From contig SYGQ01000092.1 of assembly GCA_005799475.1 (NCBI GenBank), forward strand, positions 1 through 16,320: DNA of 16,320 bases, read 5' to 3'. This DNA is from Planctomycetia bacterium (lineage in GTDB: Bacteria; Planctomycetota; Phycisphaerae; Phycisphaerales; SM1A02). The translations under genes were made by a program, and so were the position numbers. Within the stretch, counting starts at the first letter, position 1, and the number at the start of each line of letters is the position of its first letter. Under the pieces are notes generated by a model that worked only from the letters and a program-made list of their open reading frames with translations, ran no database searches and was not told the DNA's origin. Below, in pieces: positions 1-8,069 of this stretch.

Positions 1-1602
1 CTCTTCGGGCGTGATGAGGTCGAGGATCCCATCGACAAACGCCTTGACCGAGCGATTCGTTTCGGCGGGGGGCTCAAGGATGATGGCCGCCTTGGCGCCG
101 CCTTCAGGGATGTCCTTGTTCTTCAGCTGCTGCGCGAACGCCAGTCCGTAGGCCTCGTCGTAGAGTCGCTCCGACTCGCGCTCGTAGAGCGCCGCGGAGA
201 GCGGCTTCACCACGCGCAACCCGCCACGCGCGATCTCCTTGAAACGAACATGGAATCCGTGGAACCCGCGCCCGTGCACAAAGAAGAGTCCGTAGGGAAC
301 CTCGGGTCGCGTTGGACCCTGCAAGAGCGCGGCGTCGAGCCGCAACGCGAAGGAGAATCGCTTGGGAACGAAGAAGTTGGTTCGACGAACCGCCGAGATG
401 GCGCGCAGAAGGCTGTGCAGGATCGTGGCGACATCATCACTCTCATTGACGGAGTCAATCTCGGTCCGCAGCTGTGCGACGCCGGCTTCGAAGACCCGGT
501 CGTCAAGCCGCACCTCGGGGTCGAATCTCGCCGCGAAGAGGTCGATCGCGCGGCATGAGATGGCGCGGCGCCCGAGGAGCGCTCCGAGGACGCGATCGCG
601 GCTGAACGCCAGCGGATTGGTGGGCACCAGCATCGCGCGCACGAGATCCCCAAAGGCGAGCAACGCCTCGCACTGCGCCATGGACAGGCTCGGTTCTCGA
701 CTGAGGACCTCCACCACGCGGAAGTCGAGCCACTTGATGCGTTCCAGTTCGCACCGAAGCGGGCTCCACCTCGGATCGGTGGCCGCGAGGGCCGTGTGGT
801 CATCCCACTGAACGACGAAACCGAGGAAGGTGACCGACCCGTGCGGCGCGTCCTTGACGAGGTCGAGGTGTGCGCGAACGATGTTTACTCCGTAACGCGT
901 CAAAACGCGCGCCGCGCGTTCGAGCATTGTTCGTGTTCGGGCATTTGAGACGGCGATCGTGATCCGGCTCGTCGTGGGGTCCTGTTCGCTCTCCAAGTCC
1001 ACGAACGCCGCGTCGGTCCCGCTGACGCGCGCGAACTGTTCGTAGTGGCGCGTCAGGCGCAGCGGTGTGAGCGTCGAGACATACGCCGCGCTGCACCCGT
1101 CGAGGAAGCGCCGAAGGGAGGGTTCGGCGACCGACGGTGCCGATGCCTTCGCGTAGCGGATGGCTTCCTCGGCCTTGCTCGCCTGCGCGGGGTTGGTGCG
1201 ATCGAATGGCGCGGGCTCTCCGAACTCGAAAGTGTCGATCACGAGTGAGCCGTCGCGGGAGCTGTGGATCTTTGCCGAGCGCAACGACGCGTCAAGCGGG
1301 AGCGTGGCGACGATCTCGGCGAGTACGCCGGAGCGATTCCCCGCGCGGATGGCCGTGATCGATTGGCCATCGGTCCCCTTGATGACAACATCGAGCGGCC
1401 TTCCAGAAGTGCGCGCCGCGAGGATCGAGCGCAAGTGGGCGCGCTGATCGTCCGCGGATGTGTCCTGGAAGTACATCGGCGGCATGTTGTCGAGGAACCA
1501 CGGGACCACGCTCTCTGCGGTCGCGCGGAACTCCGCGGCCAGGGCGTTGAGCAGGTCGGTGGCTTCGGCGGGAAGAGGCTCGGTTGAACGAACGGAACGC
1601 AT
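1..1602 (-). CDS. NAD-dependent glutamate dehydrogenase, large type (N-terminal part, runs off window)
   Basis: Would oxidatively deaminate glutamate to 2-oxoglutarate with NAD+, in the cytoplasm. The 534 visible residues read without interruption to the left edge; the C-terminal part, including the Rossmann NAD-binding domain, lies outside. Residues about 90-128 and 215-265 look like ACT-type regulatory domains, as in large bacterial NAD-GDHs. The catalytic domain begins near residue 437: FFVHGRGFHGFH (440-451), then ARGGLR (458-463), then KNKDIPEGGAK (494-504), which carries the lysine/glycine pattern of the GDH glutamate-binding site. The ATG at 1600-1602 is secure because an in-frame TAG lies only four codons upstream. 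No Shine-Dalgarno sequence is visible; a TAGTTT hexamer sits six bases before the start. The gene is divergent from ribF with only 45 bases between start codons. I recognise the family from these motifs; full length and subtype cannot be judged here. Confidence 0.85.
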   Translation of the reverse strand, partial: MRSVRSTEPLPAEATDLLNALAAEFRATAESVVPWFLDNMPPMYFQDTSADDQRAHLRSILAARTSGRPLDVVIKGTDGQSITAIRAGNRSGVLAEIVATLPLDASLRSAKIHSSRDGSLVIDTFEFGEPAPFDRTNPAQASKAEEAIRYAKASAPSVAEPSLRRFLDGCSAAYVSTLTPLRLTRHYEQFARVSGTDAAFVDLESEQDPTTSRITIAVSNARTRTMLERAARVLTRYGVNIVRAHLDLVKDAPHGSVTFLGFVVQWDDHTALAATDPRWSPLRCELERIKWLDFRVVEVLSREPSLSMAQCEALLAFGDLVRAMLVPTNPLAFSRDRVLGALLGRRAISCRAIDLFAARFDPEVRLDDRVFEAGVAQLRTEIDSVNESDDVATILHSLLRAISAVRRTNFFVPKRFSFALRLDAALLQGPTRPEVPYGLFFVHGRGFHGFHVRFKEIARGGLRVVKPLSAALYERESERLYDEAYGLAFAQQLKNKDIPEGGAKAAIILEPPAETNRSVKAFVDGILDLITPEE

Positions 1603-1608
1603 CCCGTA

Positions 1609-1614
1609 AAACTA
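1609..1614 (-). promoter_or_regulatory. Possible -10 box of a leaderless promoter for the glutamate dehydrogenase gene
   Basis: On the minus strand the hexamer TAGTTT is followed by six bases and then the ATG. A -10 box at this distance would start the transcript at or next to the start codon. No -35 resembling TTGACA is visible. The same arrangement recurs before pyrC, uvrC and the bamD-like gene, which is the main reason to list it. Confidence 0.3.
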
Positions 1615-1647
1615 CCCGTTCGCGCCCGCGGCGGCGCGCCCTGCGGC

Positions 1648-2526
1648 ATGGCCATTGTGACGATTGGCAACTTCGATGGCGTCCATATCGGACACCGGGC
1701 GCTCCTCGCTCGCGCTCGGGAGATTGCCGCCGGCGAGGAGATCCTCGCCGTGACATTCGACGGACATCCCGCGTCGATCGTTCGTGGGCCGTCCCCGCCA
1801 GTCCTCACTTGCGCAAGGATGCGCGAGTCGCTGCTCATGGCAGCGGGGGCGTCCCGCCTTCTGACTCTGCCGCTCACCCCGGAGCTCCTCTCCATGGAGC
1901 CGAGCCAGTTCCTGAAGTGGCTTCGCGAGCGCGTCTCGTTCGCTGTCATCGTCGAGGGAGGTGACTTCCGATTTGGGCGCGCCCGTTCGGGCGATGTCGA
2001 GACGCTGCGCCGCGAGGGAGAGTCGATGGGATTTCGCACGGAGGTTGTGCCCGAGGCGACGGTCGCCCTGACGGACGGACATGTGGTTGGTGTTCACAGT
2101 TCCGTCATTCGGTGGTTGCTGCAACTTGGGCGCGTGGAGGACGCGGCACGATTGCTGGGGCGTCCGCACGAGGTCAGAGGCCTCGTCGTCGAGGGCCAGA
2201 AGCGCGGCGCGTCACTGGGCTTTCCCACGGCGAACCTTGAGACGGGATCGATCCTCCTTCCTGCCGACGGCGTCTACGCGGTTCGGGTTCGCGACGGTCA
2301 GGGCCGTGGCTGGCGCGGCGCCGCGAGTGTCGGGATGAATCCAACATTCAACGGCACTCGGCGCACCCTTGAGGTCCATCTCCTCGGGATGGCTGCGGGC
2401 GCGGACCTCTACGGACAAAGCCTCGATGTGTCGTTCACGAAGTGGATCCGCGACATGCTCTCTTTCGACTCGGTCGAGAGGCTGATCGGGCAGATGCGTG
2501 GTGATTGTGAGAAAGTGCCCGCATGA
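1648..2526 (+). CDS. ribF: Bifunctional riboflavin kinase / FAD synthetase (RibF)
   Basis: Phosphorylates riboflavin to FMN and adenylylates FMN to FAD in the cytoplasm. The protein has 292 residues, close to the usual 300-320. The N-terminal adenylyltransferase half has GNFDGVHIGH (7-16), TFDGHP (36-41), the GGDFRFGRARSGD stretch (104-116) and SSVIR (151-155). The C-terminal kinase half has GQKRGASLGFPTANL (183-197, with the PTAN motif), NPTF (231-234) and the LEVHLL strand (241-246) with catalytic Glu242. The start is the first ATG in this part of the frame and leaves only six residues before GNFDG, slightly shorter than usual; no strong Shine-Dalgarno sequence precedes it. The stop overlaps the next gene as ATGA (2523-2526), so the two are probably translationally coupled. 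No promoter is apparent in the 45-base gap to the divergent dehydrogenase gene. Confidence 0.95.
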   Translation: MAIVTIGNFDGVHIGHRALLARAREIAAGEEILAVTFDGHPASIVRGPSPPVLTCARMRESLLMAAGASRLLTLPLTPELLSMEPSQFLKWLRERVSFAVIVEGGDFRFGRARSGDVETLRREGESMGFRTEVVPEATVALTDGHVVGVHSSVIRWLLQLGRVEDAARLLGRPHEVRGLVVEGQKRGASLGFPTANLETGSILLPADGVYAVRVRDGQGRGWRGAASVGMNPTFNGTRRTLEVHLLGMAAGADLYGQSLDVSFTKWIRDMLSFDSVERLIGQMRGDCEKVPA

Positions 2527-3560
2527 CGGCCTACGAATCCACCGGCACGATCGACGATATCGTCGCGGCACTCAAGGGAGCGGCGTCACTAGCGATCGTC
2601 AGCCATGCGCGCCCCGACGGCGATGCGGCGGGGTCAATTCTCGCTCTCTCACGGGCGTTGCGAGCGCTCGGCAAGCCGGTCGATGCCGTGCTCACCGGCG
2701 ATGTCGACCCCAACATCCTCGCCCTGGCCGAGACCGGCGAACTGCGCCGCGACTCCGCATCACCGATGCGAACCGATGTCGAACTTGCGGTGCTCGTCGA
2801 CACCGGATCGTGGGGCCAAGTCGAACCGCTCGACGGGTGGCTGCGGTCGATGGCACCGCGTGTCCTTGGGATCGACCACCACGCGCGAGGCGATGCCATC
2901 GCCGCGCTCAGAGTCGTCGACACTCGCGCGGCCTCCACCACCCAGATCGTGGCACGAGTGATCGACGGGCTCGGCCTCGATCTTGGGACGACGGCGCCGG
3001 GCGGCAAGCGCACGATCGCAGAAGCGATTTTCGTCGGACTCGCTACTGACACCGGTTGGTTCCGATACCAAAACGCTGACGCTGAGGTCTTCGCGCTCGC
3101 GGCGCGCCTCGTCGGCATGGGGGTCGACCGCGTCGCGCTCCACCAGTCCCTCGAGGAGAACGCGAGGCCCGAACGGCTCGCGGTGATGGCGCGCGCACTT
3201 GCCTCGCTCACATGGCACGCGGGGGGCCGAGTTGCGATGATGGGAGTCGCCGGTGCCGACTTTGCGGCCACCCACGCGACGACAGACGATCTCGGCGGCG
3301 TGGTGAATGTCCCCCTTGAGGTTGGCGCTGCGTGTGTCAGCATTCTGATGACAGAATCGAAACCCGGGACCACGAAAGTGAGCTTCCGCAGCAAGCCGCG
3401 CGCCGACGGGGCGCCGTGGCTGAATGTCAGTGATTTCGCTTCGCAGTTCGGTGGCGGCGGGCACGCGTTTGCGGCCGGGGCCAAGTTTTCAGGAGACATC
3501 TCGTGCGCACGCGAGGGCATCGAGAGAGCGCTTGCGCGCTTGGGGACGAGCCTCTCGTGA
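2523..3560 (+). CDS. nrnA: DHH-family phosphoesterase, NrnA-like (nanoRNase / pAp phosphatase)
   Basis: NrnA enzymes degrade 2-5 nt RNA and dephosphorylate pAp using Mn2+. The protein has 345 residues, typical for the family. DHH-domain metal ligands are in place: H28 and D32, D34 in HARPDGDAAGS (28-38), D93 in VLVDTGS (90-96), the DHH triad D118-H119-H120 in GIDHH, and D176 in ATDTGWFRY (174-182). The DHHA1 substrate-binding domain has the glycine motif GGGGHAFAAG (310-319). The start overlaps the ribF stop (ATGA) and the stop overlaps the next start (GTGA), so it is the middle gene of a three-gene coupled unit. The family is certain. Whether the main substrate is nanoRNA, pAp or c-di-nucleotide products cannot be read from sequence alone. 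Confidence 0.9.
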   Translation: MTAYESTGTIDDIVAALKGAASLAIVSHARPDGDAAGSILALSRALRALGKPVDAVLTGDVDPNILALAETGELRRDSASPMRTDVELAVLVDTGSWGQVEPLDGWLRSMAPRVLGIDHHARGDAIAALRVVDTRAASTTQIVARVIDGLGLDLGTTAPGGKRTIAEAIFVGLATDTGWFRYQNADAEVFALAARLVGMGVDRVALHQSLEENARPERLAVMARALASLTWHAGGRVAMMGVAGADFAATHATTDDLGGVVNVPLEVGAACVSILMTESKPGTTKVSFRSKPRADGAPWLNVSDFASQFGGGGHAFAAGAKFSGDISCAREGIERALARLGTSLS

Positions 3561-3841
3561 AGCACGTTTCCATCCTGCTTGCGGCGTTGCTCACAGCCTG
3601 TGGCGGCGAGGGCTCGGCCACGCCGGTGTCCTTCAGTTACCAGGTTGAAGGCATGCACTGCAATGGTTGCGTTGAGGCGATCACCGCCGAACTGCGCGAG
3701 GTGCCCGGCGTGACGAGCGTCGCGGTTTCGCTCGAGGGACGATCGGCACTCGTGGTCGCCGACTCGGCCGCCCGCGAGGCCGCGATCGAAAGCGCGATCA
3801 CCGGGCTCGGCTACAAGGTCGCGCTCCGCCAGAAGCCGTGA
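3557..3841 (+). CDS. Small lipoprotein with a heavy-metal-associated (HMA) domain
   Basis: A 94-residue protein that starts with MKHVSILLAALLTAC. This is a short basic n-region, a hydrophobic stretch and a lipobox (LTAC, lipidated Cys15), so a membrane-anchored extracytoplasmic lipoprotein is expected. A single HMA ferredoxin-like fold follows from about residue 26: GMHCNGC (32-38) is the GMxCxxC metal-binding motif, and the VPGVTSVAVSLE and AITGLGYKV segments are standard HMA strands and helix. It could carry Cu, Zn or Hg like MerP or CopZ, but outside the cytoplasmic membrane. I chose the GTG at 3557, overlapping the upstream TGA as GTGA, over an ATG at 3503 because the shorter form puts the signal sequence at the N-terminus. 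No transporter or regulator for metals lies nearby, so its metal and partner are unknown. Confidence 0.85.
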   Translation: MKHVSILLAALLTACGGEGSATPVSFSYQVEGMHCNGCVEAITAELREVPGVTSVAVSLEGRSALVVADSAAREAAIESAITGLGYKVALRQKP

Positions 3842-4012
3842 CGCCTCGCGCTCGAACCCACGCGCGCCGTCACACGCTCAGCGCGACAAGATGTTGTGTC
3901 GACCCTCTAGGGATCGAAGCAGACATGGAGGCGCGTCGACCGTAGCGGCGCTGCCCATGGCGCGACATTGGGCGAGATTGGCTGAAATGCGTTGGGGCCT
4001 CGCCCGGAGCGG
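3842..4012. other. 171-base gap between convergent genes
   Basis: Separates the stop of the HMA lipoprotein gene (plus strand) from the stop of the RND exporter gene (minus strand). Both operons must terminate around here. I see only weak dyads, the best being a five-base-pair stem at 3884-3901, and no T-tract on either strand, so no terminator is called. No convincing gene was found in it. Confidence 0.5.
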
Positions 4013-6655
4013 TTAGTGTCGCCCGAGCAGTCGGGGGAACCTGCGCAGGAGCGCCGGAAGGAGCCAGACGCTCGCCACACTTGTCGCCACGGTGCCAATG
4101 ACGATCAGCCATCCAAGGCTCCGAAGGCCCTGGTGCGACGCGAACAGAAGCGTCCCGAAACCGATCGCAGTCGTTGCGGCGCTGATCAGGACGGCGCGCG
4201 AGGTCCACCCGAGCGCCCGTGCACTGCCGGTCTCTCTCGCGCGGTGCATGAGGTGGACGGTCGCATCGATCCCGAATCCAAGAAGCATCGGAACACCGAA
4301 GAAGTTGGCGAGATTGAGCGGGATCCCCAAGAGTGACATGGCCCCCAGCGTCCACGCGAGGCCGATGACCAGCGTGAGGACGCAGGTCGCCGTGGCGACG
4401 AGCGAGCGGAAGTCGATCCAGACGATTACGGCGACCGCAAGGAGTGACGCCGTTGACATGAGAATGAACGCGTGCTTCATGTCAAGCACCGACTCGTAGA
4501 CCGTGATGGGAACGCCGGTGGCATCCGCGCTGACCCTTCGTATGGCCGCGACGAAGCGCGTCAGCGGAGCGAACTCCCAGATGTCGTCGCGGGGGATGAG
4601 CGACGCGAGCAACTGGCCCGACGGCGCGACAAGGCGCGCTGAAACGGCCGAGGGCAGAGCATCTCTGAGCGTTCCGACCGCACCCTTGCCGATGGCGCCG
4701 AGTGCGATGGCAACCCGCGCGACGGCGGCGTCGGTTCGTGCGGCGGCCTCGGGCGCGCGCTGCGGATCGTGCAGGGCCGCGTCGAGCGCTTCGAGTCGGT
4801 CCGCGAGGTGGGTGAGGCGCGCCCCTTCCCGATCGGTGGCCCCCTGTGAAGCATGTGACTGGAACCGACGGAAGTTCGTCGCGAGTTCGCCCGAAAGTTC
4901 CGGGGTGATTGCGCCGGGTTCGCTGGGCTCCATCGTCGCCCCCATGATGGAAACGCCGAGCGCACGCCGTTGAGTCGCGCGCTCTGGAGAGTCCTCGGGA
5001 ACAAAGTCGAGCACGCTGCGGACGGACTCGATGTCGGGCTCGGCCTTGGCGCGGCTGACGATGCCCGCGAGTTCATGTTCGTCGTGAGCGACGATCGCCC
5101 CGAACCACGAAGCGCTGGCGGAGTCTCGCAGGAGTCGCTGCTCCCACTCGACGCTGGGCAAACCCTCGGCCTGAAGCTTGAGCAAGTTGCTCTCGAAATC
5201 GAGCGACGGGATGAGTGCCGCGACCGCCAACACGCCAATGGCGCCGGCGACAATGGTCCATCGAGCGGAAAGGTCGAACGCGCGGGCCATGAGTGTTCGG
5301 TTCGACGCGGCCGGCGTCGTCAGCGGCAGCGCCGTCCGGGTGCGTCGATGGGCCATCCACCGTTCGTGAAGCAGGATCGTCGCCGGCAGAAAACTCGTCA
5401 TCGCGGCCGCGCAGATGAGGAGTCCGACCCCTGCAATCGTGCCGAGTTCCGCCAGTCCCGAGAACTCGGTGAGCAGGGCCGCAAAGAAGACGACCGCACT
5501 TGTGAGTGCGCCCGTCCAGATCGGGATGGTGTTGGACTCCACCGCGCGCCGAAGCGCCGGTTCGGCGCCCATGCGCTCCCTGAACTCACGGTATCTCGCG
5601 ATCAGGTGGATGCCGTAGTCGATACCGGCACTCACGAGCACAAGCATGAACACGAGACTGAGGAGATTCAGTCGACCCACCAGAAGCGCCGCCGCACCGT
5701 AGGTCCACGCGAAGGCCACGCCGAGGGCGAGCGTGGCGAGAAGAGCCGGTGCCACACTCCGAAGCACCCAGATCGTCAGGAGCGCAATCAAGACCGTGGC
5801 CACAACGGCACCTCGCGTCATGTCGTCGTTACTTGTGGCCAACTCGTCGGCTTGAAGCACTGGCTTTCCCGTCAAGCCGATCTCGATCGACGGGTTCGCG
5901 GCTGCGACCTTGGTGATGGCCTCGCGAATCTGCGCGAGCGACTGTTCGATGGTCGCAAACGACGAGAAGTCCTTTTCGGGAAGGACCTCAAGCAGGAACA
6001 TCGTGCCGCTCTCGGTGGCGAGATACTCCGTCGGTCGGGGCGCCCAGGTCCAGTTTGCGTCGTGGGGATCACCCACGAGCGCGTCCACCTCGAATGACAC
6101 GGACGCGGCGAGGGCGTCGCGCTGCGCGGGGTCGAGCGACTCGCCGTCGCGCATGATCCGAGCAAGGAGTGCAATGGCATGCGTGGCGACTTGTCGGCCA
6201 GTCGTGGCGCGTCCATTCGCAAACGCGGGGAAGGCAGGCGATGCGGATCCGAGTGACGCCAGTTCAGCCGGCGTCATCGTCCACGCCGCGAGCCGCCATT
6301 GCTCGTCATCGGAGATCGTTGCGTGCACTTCGCGGATCGAAGGCAGCGCGCGAATCAGCGGCGCGAGTTCGTTCACGGCACGGTGCGCCGTCTCCCGATC
6401 CCCTCGCGAATCGACGGCGACATAGATGTACTCGAGGTCGCCGAACTCGTCGATGAACGCGCGATACCCCGTCATGAACGGGCGATCAGAGCCGATCAGC
6501 GAGTCAGTGTTGGCGTCGAGCGCAAGCCGTCCCGTGGCGAACCACGCACAGGCCCCGGCAAACAGGATCCACACGGCCACGAGGGTTGCGGCGTTCTGTC
6601 GGATCCATCGCGCATACGAGGCGAGCCACCGCTGCCGTGCATTGCCTTCAGACAT
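4013..6655 (-). CDS. RND/MMPL-family exporter, HpnN-like (hopanoid or lipid transporter)
   Basis: An 880-residue inner-membrane transporter of the RND superfamily, built as two repeats. Repeat 1 has TM1 at about 24-41, a periplasmic loop (42-280) and a TM block from about 282 to 427. Repeat 2 has a TM at about 466-484, a second periplasmic loop (485-728) and a TM block from about 729 to 870. Each TM block carries the Gly-x-Asp...His signature: GIDYGIH (344-350) and GFGIDATVH (793-801). Order and spacing match HpnN, which moves hopanoids to the outer membrane, and related MMPL lipid exporters. The ATG at 6655 overlaps the aminotransferase stop by eight bases; upstream in-frame starts would add a charged, unrelated tail. 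Last gene of the pyrC operon. Family is sure; the hopanoid substrate is inferred from similarity and from the neighbouring HpnO-like gene. Confidence 0.85.
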   Translation of the reverse strand: MSEGNARQRWLASYARWIRQNAATLVAVWILFAGACAWFATGRLALDANTDSLIGSDRPFMTGYRAFIDEFGDLEYIYVAVDSRGDRETAHRAVNELAPLIRALPSIREVHATISDDEQWRLAAWTMTPAELASLGSASPAFPAFANGRATTGRQVATHAIALLARIMRDGESLDPAQRDALAASVSFEVDALVGDPHDANWTWAPRPTEYLATESGTMFLLEVLPEKDFSSFATIEQSLAQIREAITKVAAANPSIEIGLTGKPVLQADELATSNDDMTRGAVVATVLIALLTIWVLRSVAPALLATLALGVAFAWTYGAAALLVGRLNLLSLVFMLVLVSAGIDYGIHLIARYREFRERMGAEPALRRAVESNTIPIWTGALTSAVVFFAALLTEFSGLAELGTIAGVGLLICAAAMTSFLPATILLHERWMAHRRTRTALPLTTPAASNRTLMARAFDLSARWTIVAGAIGVLAVAALIPSLDFESNLLKLQAEGLPSVEWEQRLLRDSASASWFGAIVAHDEHELAGIVSRAKAEPDIESVRSVLDFVPEDSPERATQRRALGVSIMGATMEPSEPGAITPELSGELATNFRRFQSHASQGATDREGARLTHLADRLEALDAALHDPQRAPEAAARTDAAVARVAIALGAIGKGAVGTLRDALPSAVSARLVAPSGQLLASLIPRDDIWEFAPLTRFVAAIRRVSADATGVPITVYESVLDMKHAFILMSTASLLAVAVIVWIDFRSLVATATCVLTLVIGLAWTLGAMSLLGIPLNLANFFGVPMLLGFGIDATVHLMHRARETGSARALGWTSRAVLISAATTAIGFGTLLFASHQGLRSLGWLIVIGTVATSVASVWLLPALLRRFPRLLGRH

Positions 6656-8069
6656 CAGGCGAGCTGTATACCGCCTCGCGGGGCGCGCCGCTTCCAAGCG
6701 TGTTGGACGCGACTCGCTTGAGGACATCCCAGGCCGGGCCACCACCCTTGTGGAGTCGATCCGTTGTTGTATCGAACGCGGCGACGAACGACGACTCCTG
6801 CGCCTCGGTGAGCGCCAGCGGGGGGGTGAGCTTCAGGACATCGAGCTTGTGGCCAGCGACTTGCGTGAGGATGCGGTGATCTTCGATGAGCGGCATGGTG
6901 ATGGCCTGTCCGAACATGTTGGTGTTGAGGACATGCACGGCCTCCCATGACGCGCGCATCGCGAGGCTTCGCGGCTTGCCGAACTCAATGCCGATCATGA
7001 GGCCTCGCTGTCGAATCGAGTGAATGAACTCGCCGCGCTCCTGAGTTTGGCGCAGTGCCGCAGCAAGGCGGGCCCCTGAGGCCTGCGCCCTCGCTGCCAA
7101 CTGTTCTTCGTCGTACACGCTGAGCGTGGCGAGTCCGGCCACCATCGCGAGCGTGCCCATGTGAAAGGTCGACGAGTGCACGATGGCGCGGTCGAGGCGG
7201 GAAAACACACTTTCCCAAATCGCGCGTCGGCAGAGCACCGCTCCGACGGGCACATGGCCACCCGACAGCGCCTTGCTCATCACAACGATGTCGGGCTCGA
7301 CGGCGCCTTCCTGGTCGATCGCGAGGAATGACCCAGTCCGTCCGACGCCGGTTTGCACTTCGTCCACGACGAGCAGCGCTCCGAAGCGATGGCAGAGCCT
7401 CGATGCCTCGGCGAGGTAGCCGGGCGAAGGCAGATTGACGCCCTTGCCCTGAATCGGTTCGATGACAAAGGCGGCGACGGTGCGACGGGCGAGCGCTCGC
7501 TCGAGTGCGGGAAGGTCATTGAACGGAATGTTCGAACAGCCGTCGAGGAGAGGGCCGAATCCCTCGCGAAAACTCTCGCAGCCGGTGAGGGCGAGCGAGC
7601 CGTTCGTGAGGCCGTGAAACCCGCCGTCGGTGGCAACGATCTCCGGGCGGCCCGTCGCACAGCGCGCGAACTTGATCGCCGCTTCAATCCCCTCCGTCCC
7701 CGAGTTCGTGAAGAAGACCCGATCCAGGCCCCGGCCCACGCGCCGCACGAGTTGCGCCGCGAGCAGGCCCGCCAAGGCGGGTCGTTCGAATTGCACCATC
7801 GACGGATGGCCGCTCGCGAGAGCCTCCGTCAGCGCACGAATGATCTCTGGGTGGTTCCGCCCGACATTGCAAGTTGCGTAGCCAGCGATCATGTCGAGGT
7901 ACTCGCGTCCCTGCGCATCCCAGAGGCTCGCCCCTTGGGCGCGTACGAACTCTCGGTCAAACCCGACGATCGAAAGCGCGCGCGCCCAGCGCGGGTTCAC
8001 ATGGCCGCTGAAATCACTGCGGCCCTGGCGTCCGCCATCGCGCAGCGCAGTGGCGAAGTCAAACGGCAT
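6648..8069 (-). CDS. Class III PLP-dependent aminotransferase, HpnO-like
   Basis: A 473-residue fold-type I transaminase related to acetylornithine/ornithine aminotransferases. PLP phosphate-binding NSGTE is at 122-126, the ring-stacking segment GGFHGLT at 149-155, the pyridine-nitrogen Asp236 in VVDEVQTGVGRTG, the Schiff-base Lys266 in MSKALSGGHVPVG, and the phosphate-contacting Thr301 in HSSTF. The VNPRW start (24-28), the FREGFGPLL segment (167-175), RAIVHSSTF and the MFGQ...ILTQVAG region (385-406) resemble, from memory, HpnO and its relatives more than ArgD. HpnO makes aminobacteriohopanetriol. The start at 8069 overlaps pyrC by 11 bases; longer in-frame forms would add an Arg/Ser-rich tail. 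The exporter gene follows with an eight-base overlap. An amino-acid transaminase role remains possible. Confidence 0.85.
   Translation of the reverse strand: MPFDFATALRDGGRQGRSDFSGHVNPRWARALSIVGFDREFVRAQGASLWDAQGREYLDMIAGYATCNVGRNHPEIIRALTEALASGHPSMVQFERPALAGLLAAQLVRRVGRGLDRVFFTNSGTEGIEAAIKFARCATGRPEIVATDGGFHGLTNGSLALTGCESFREGFGPLLDGCSNIPFNDLPALERALARRTVAAFVIEPIQGKGVNLPSPGYLAEASRLCHRFGALLVVDEVQTGVGRTGSFLAIDQEGAVEPDIVVMSKALSGGHVPVGAVLCRRAIWESVFSRLDRAIVHSSTFHMGTLAMVAGLATLSVYDEEQLAARAQASGARLAAALRQTQERGEFIHSIRQRGLMIGIEFGKPRSLAMRASWEAVHVLNTNMFGQAITMPLIEDHRILTQVAGHKLDVLKLTPPLALTEAQESSFVAAFDTTTDRLHKGGGPAWDVLKRVASNTLGSGAPREAVYSSPDV

Noticed and set aside
2531..3658. Long open frame on the minus strand opposite the NrnA-like gene (375 codons)
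   Set aside because: Composition is Ser/Ala/Arg/Thr-rich without motifs, and the plus strand carries a complete DHH phosphoesterase; an antisense artefact of high GC.
3884..3901. Weak dyad CGACA / TGTCG in the gap between the HMA and exporter genes
   Set aside because: Five pairs, eight-base loop and no T-run; expected by chance.
4970..6097. Long open frame on the plus strand opposite the RND exporter (375 codons)
   Set aside because: Arg/Gly/Asp/His-rich, with no recognisable domain; lies wholly within the exporter gene on the other strand.
6656..6745. Longer N-terminus for the RND exporter
   Set aside because: Adds 30 charged residues inside the aminotransferase gene ahead of a normal RND start; the overlap start at 6655 fits the operon spacing.
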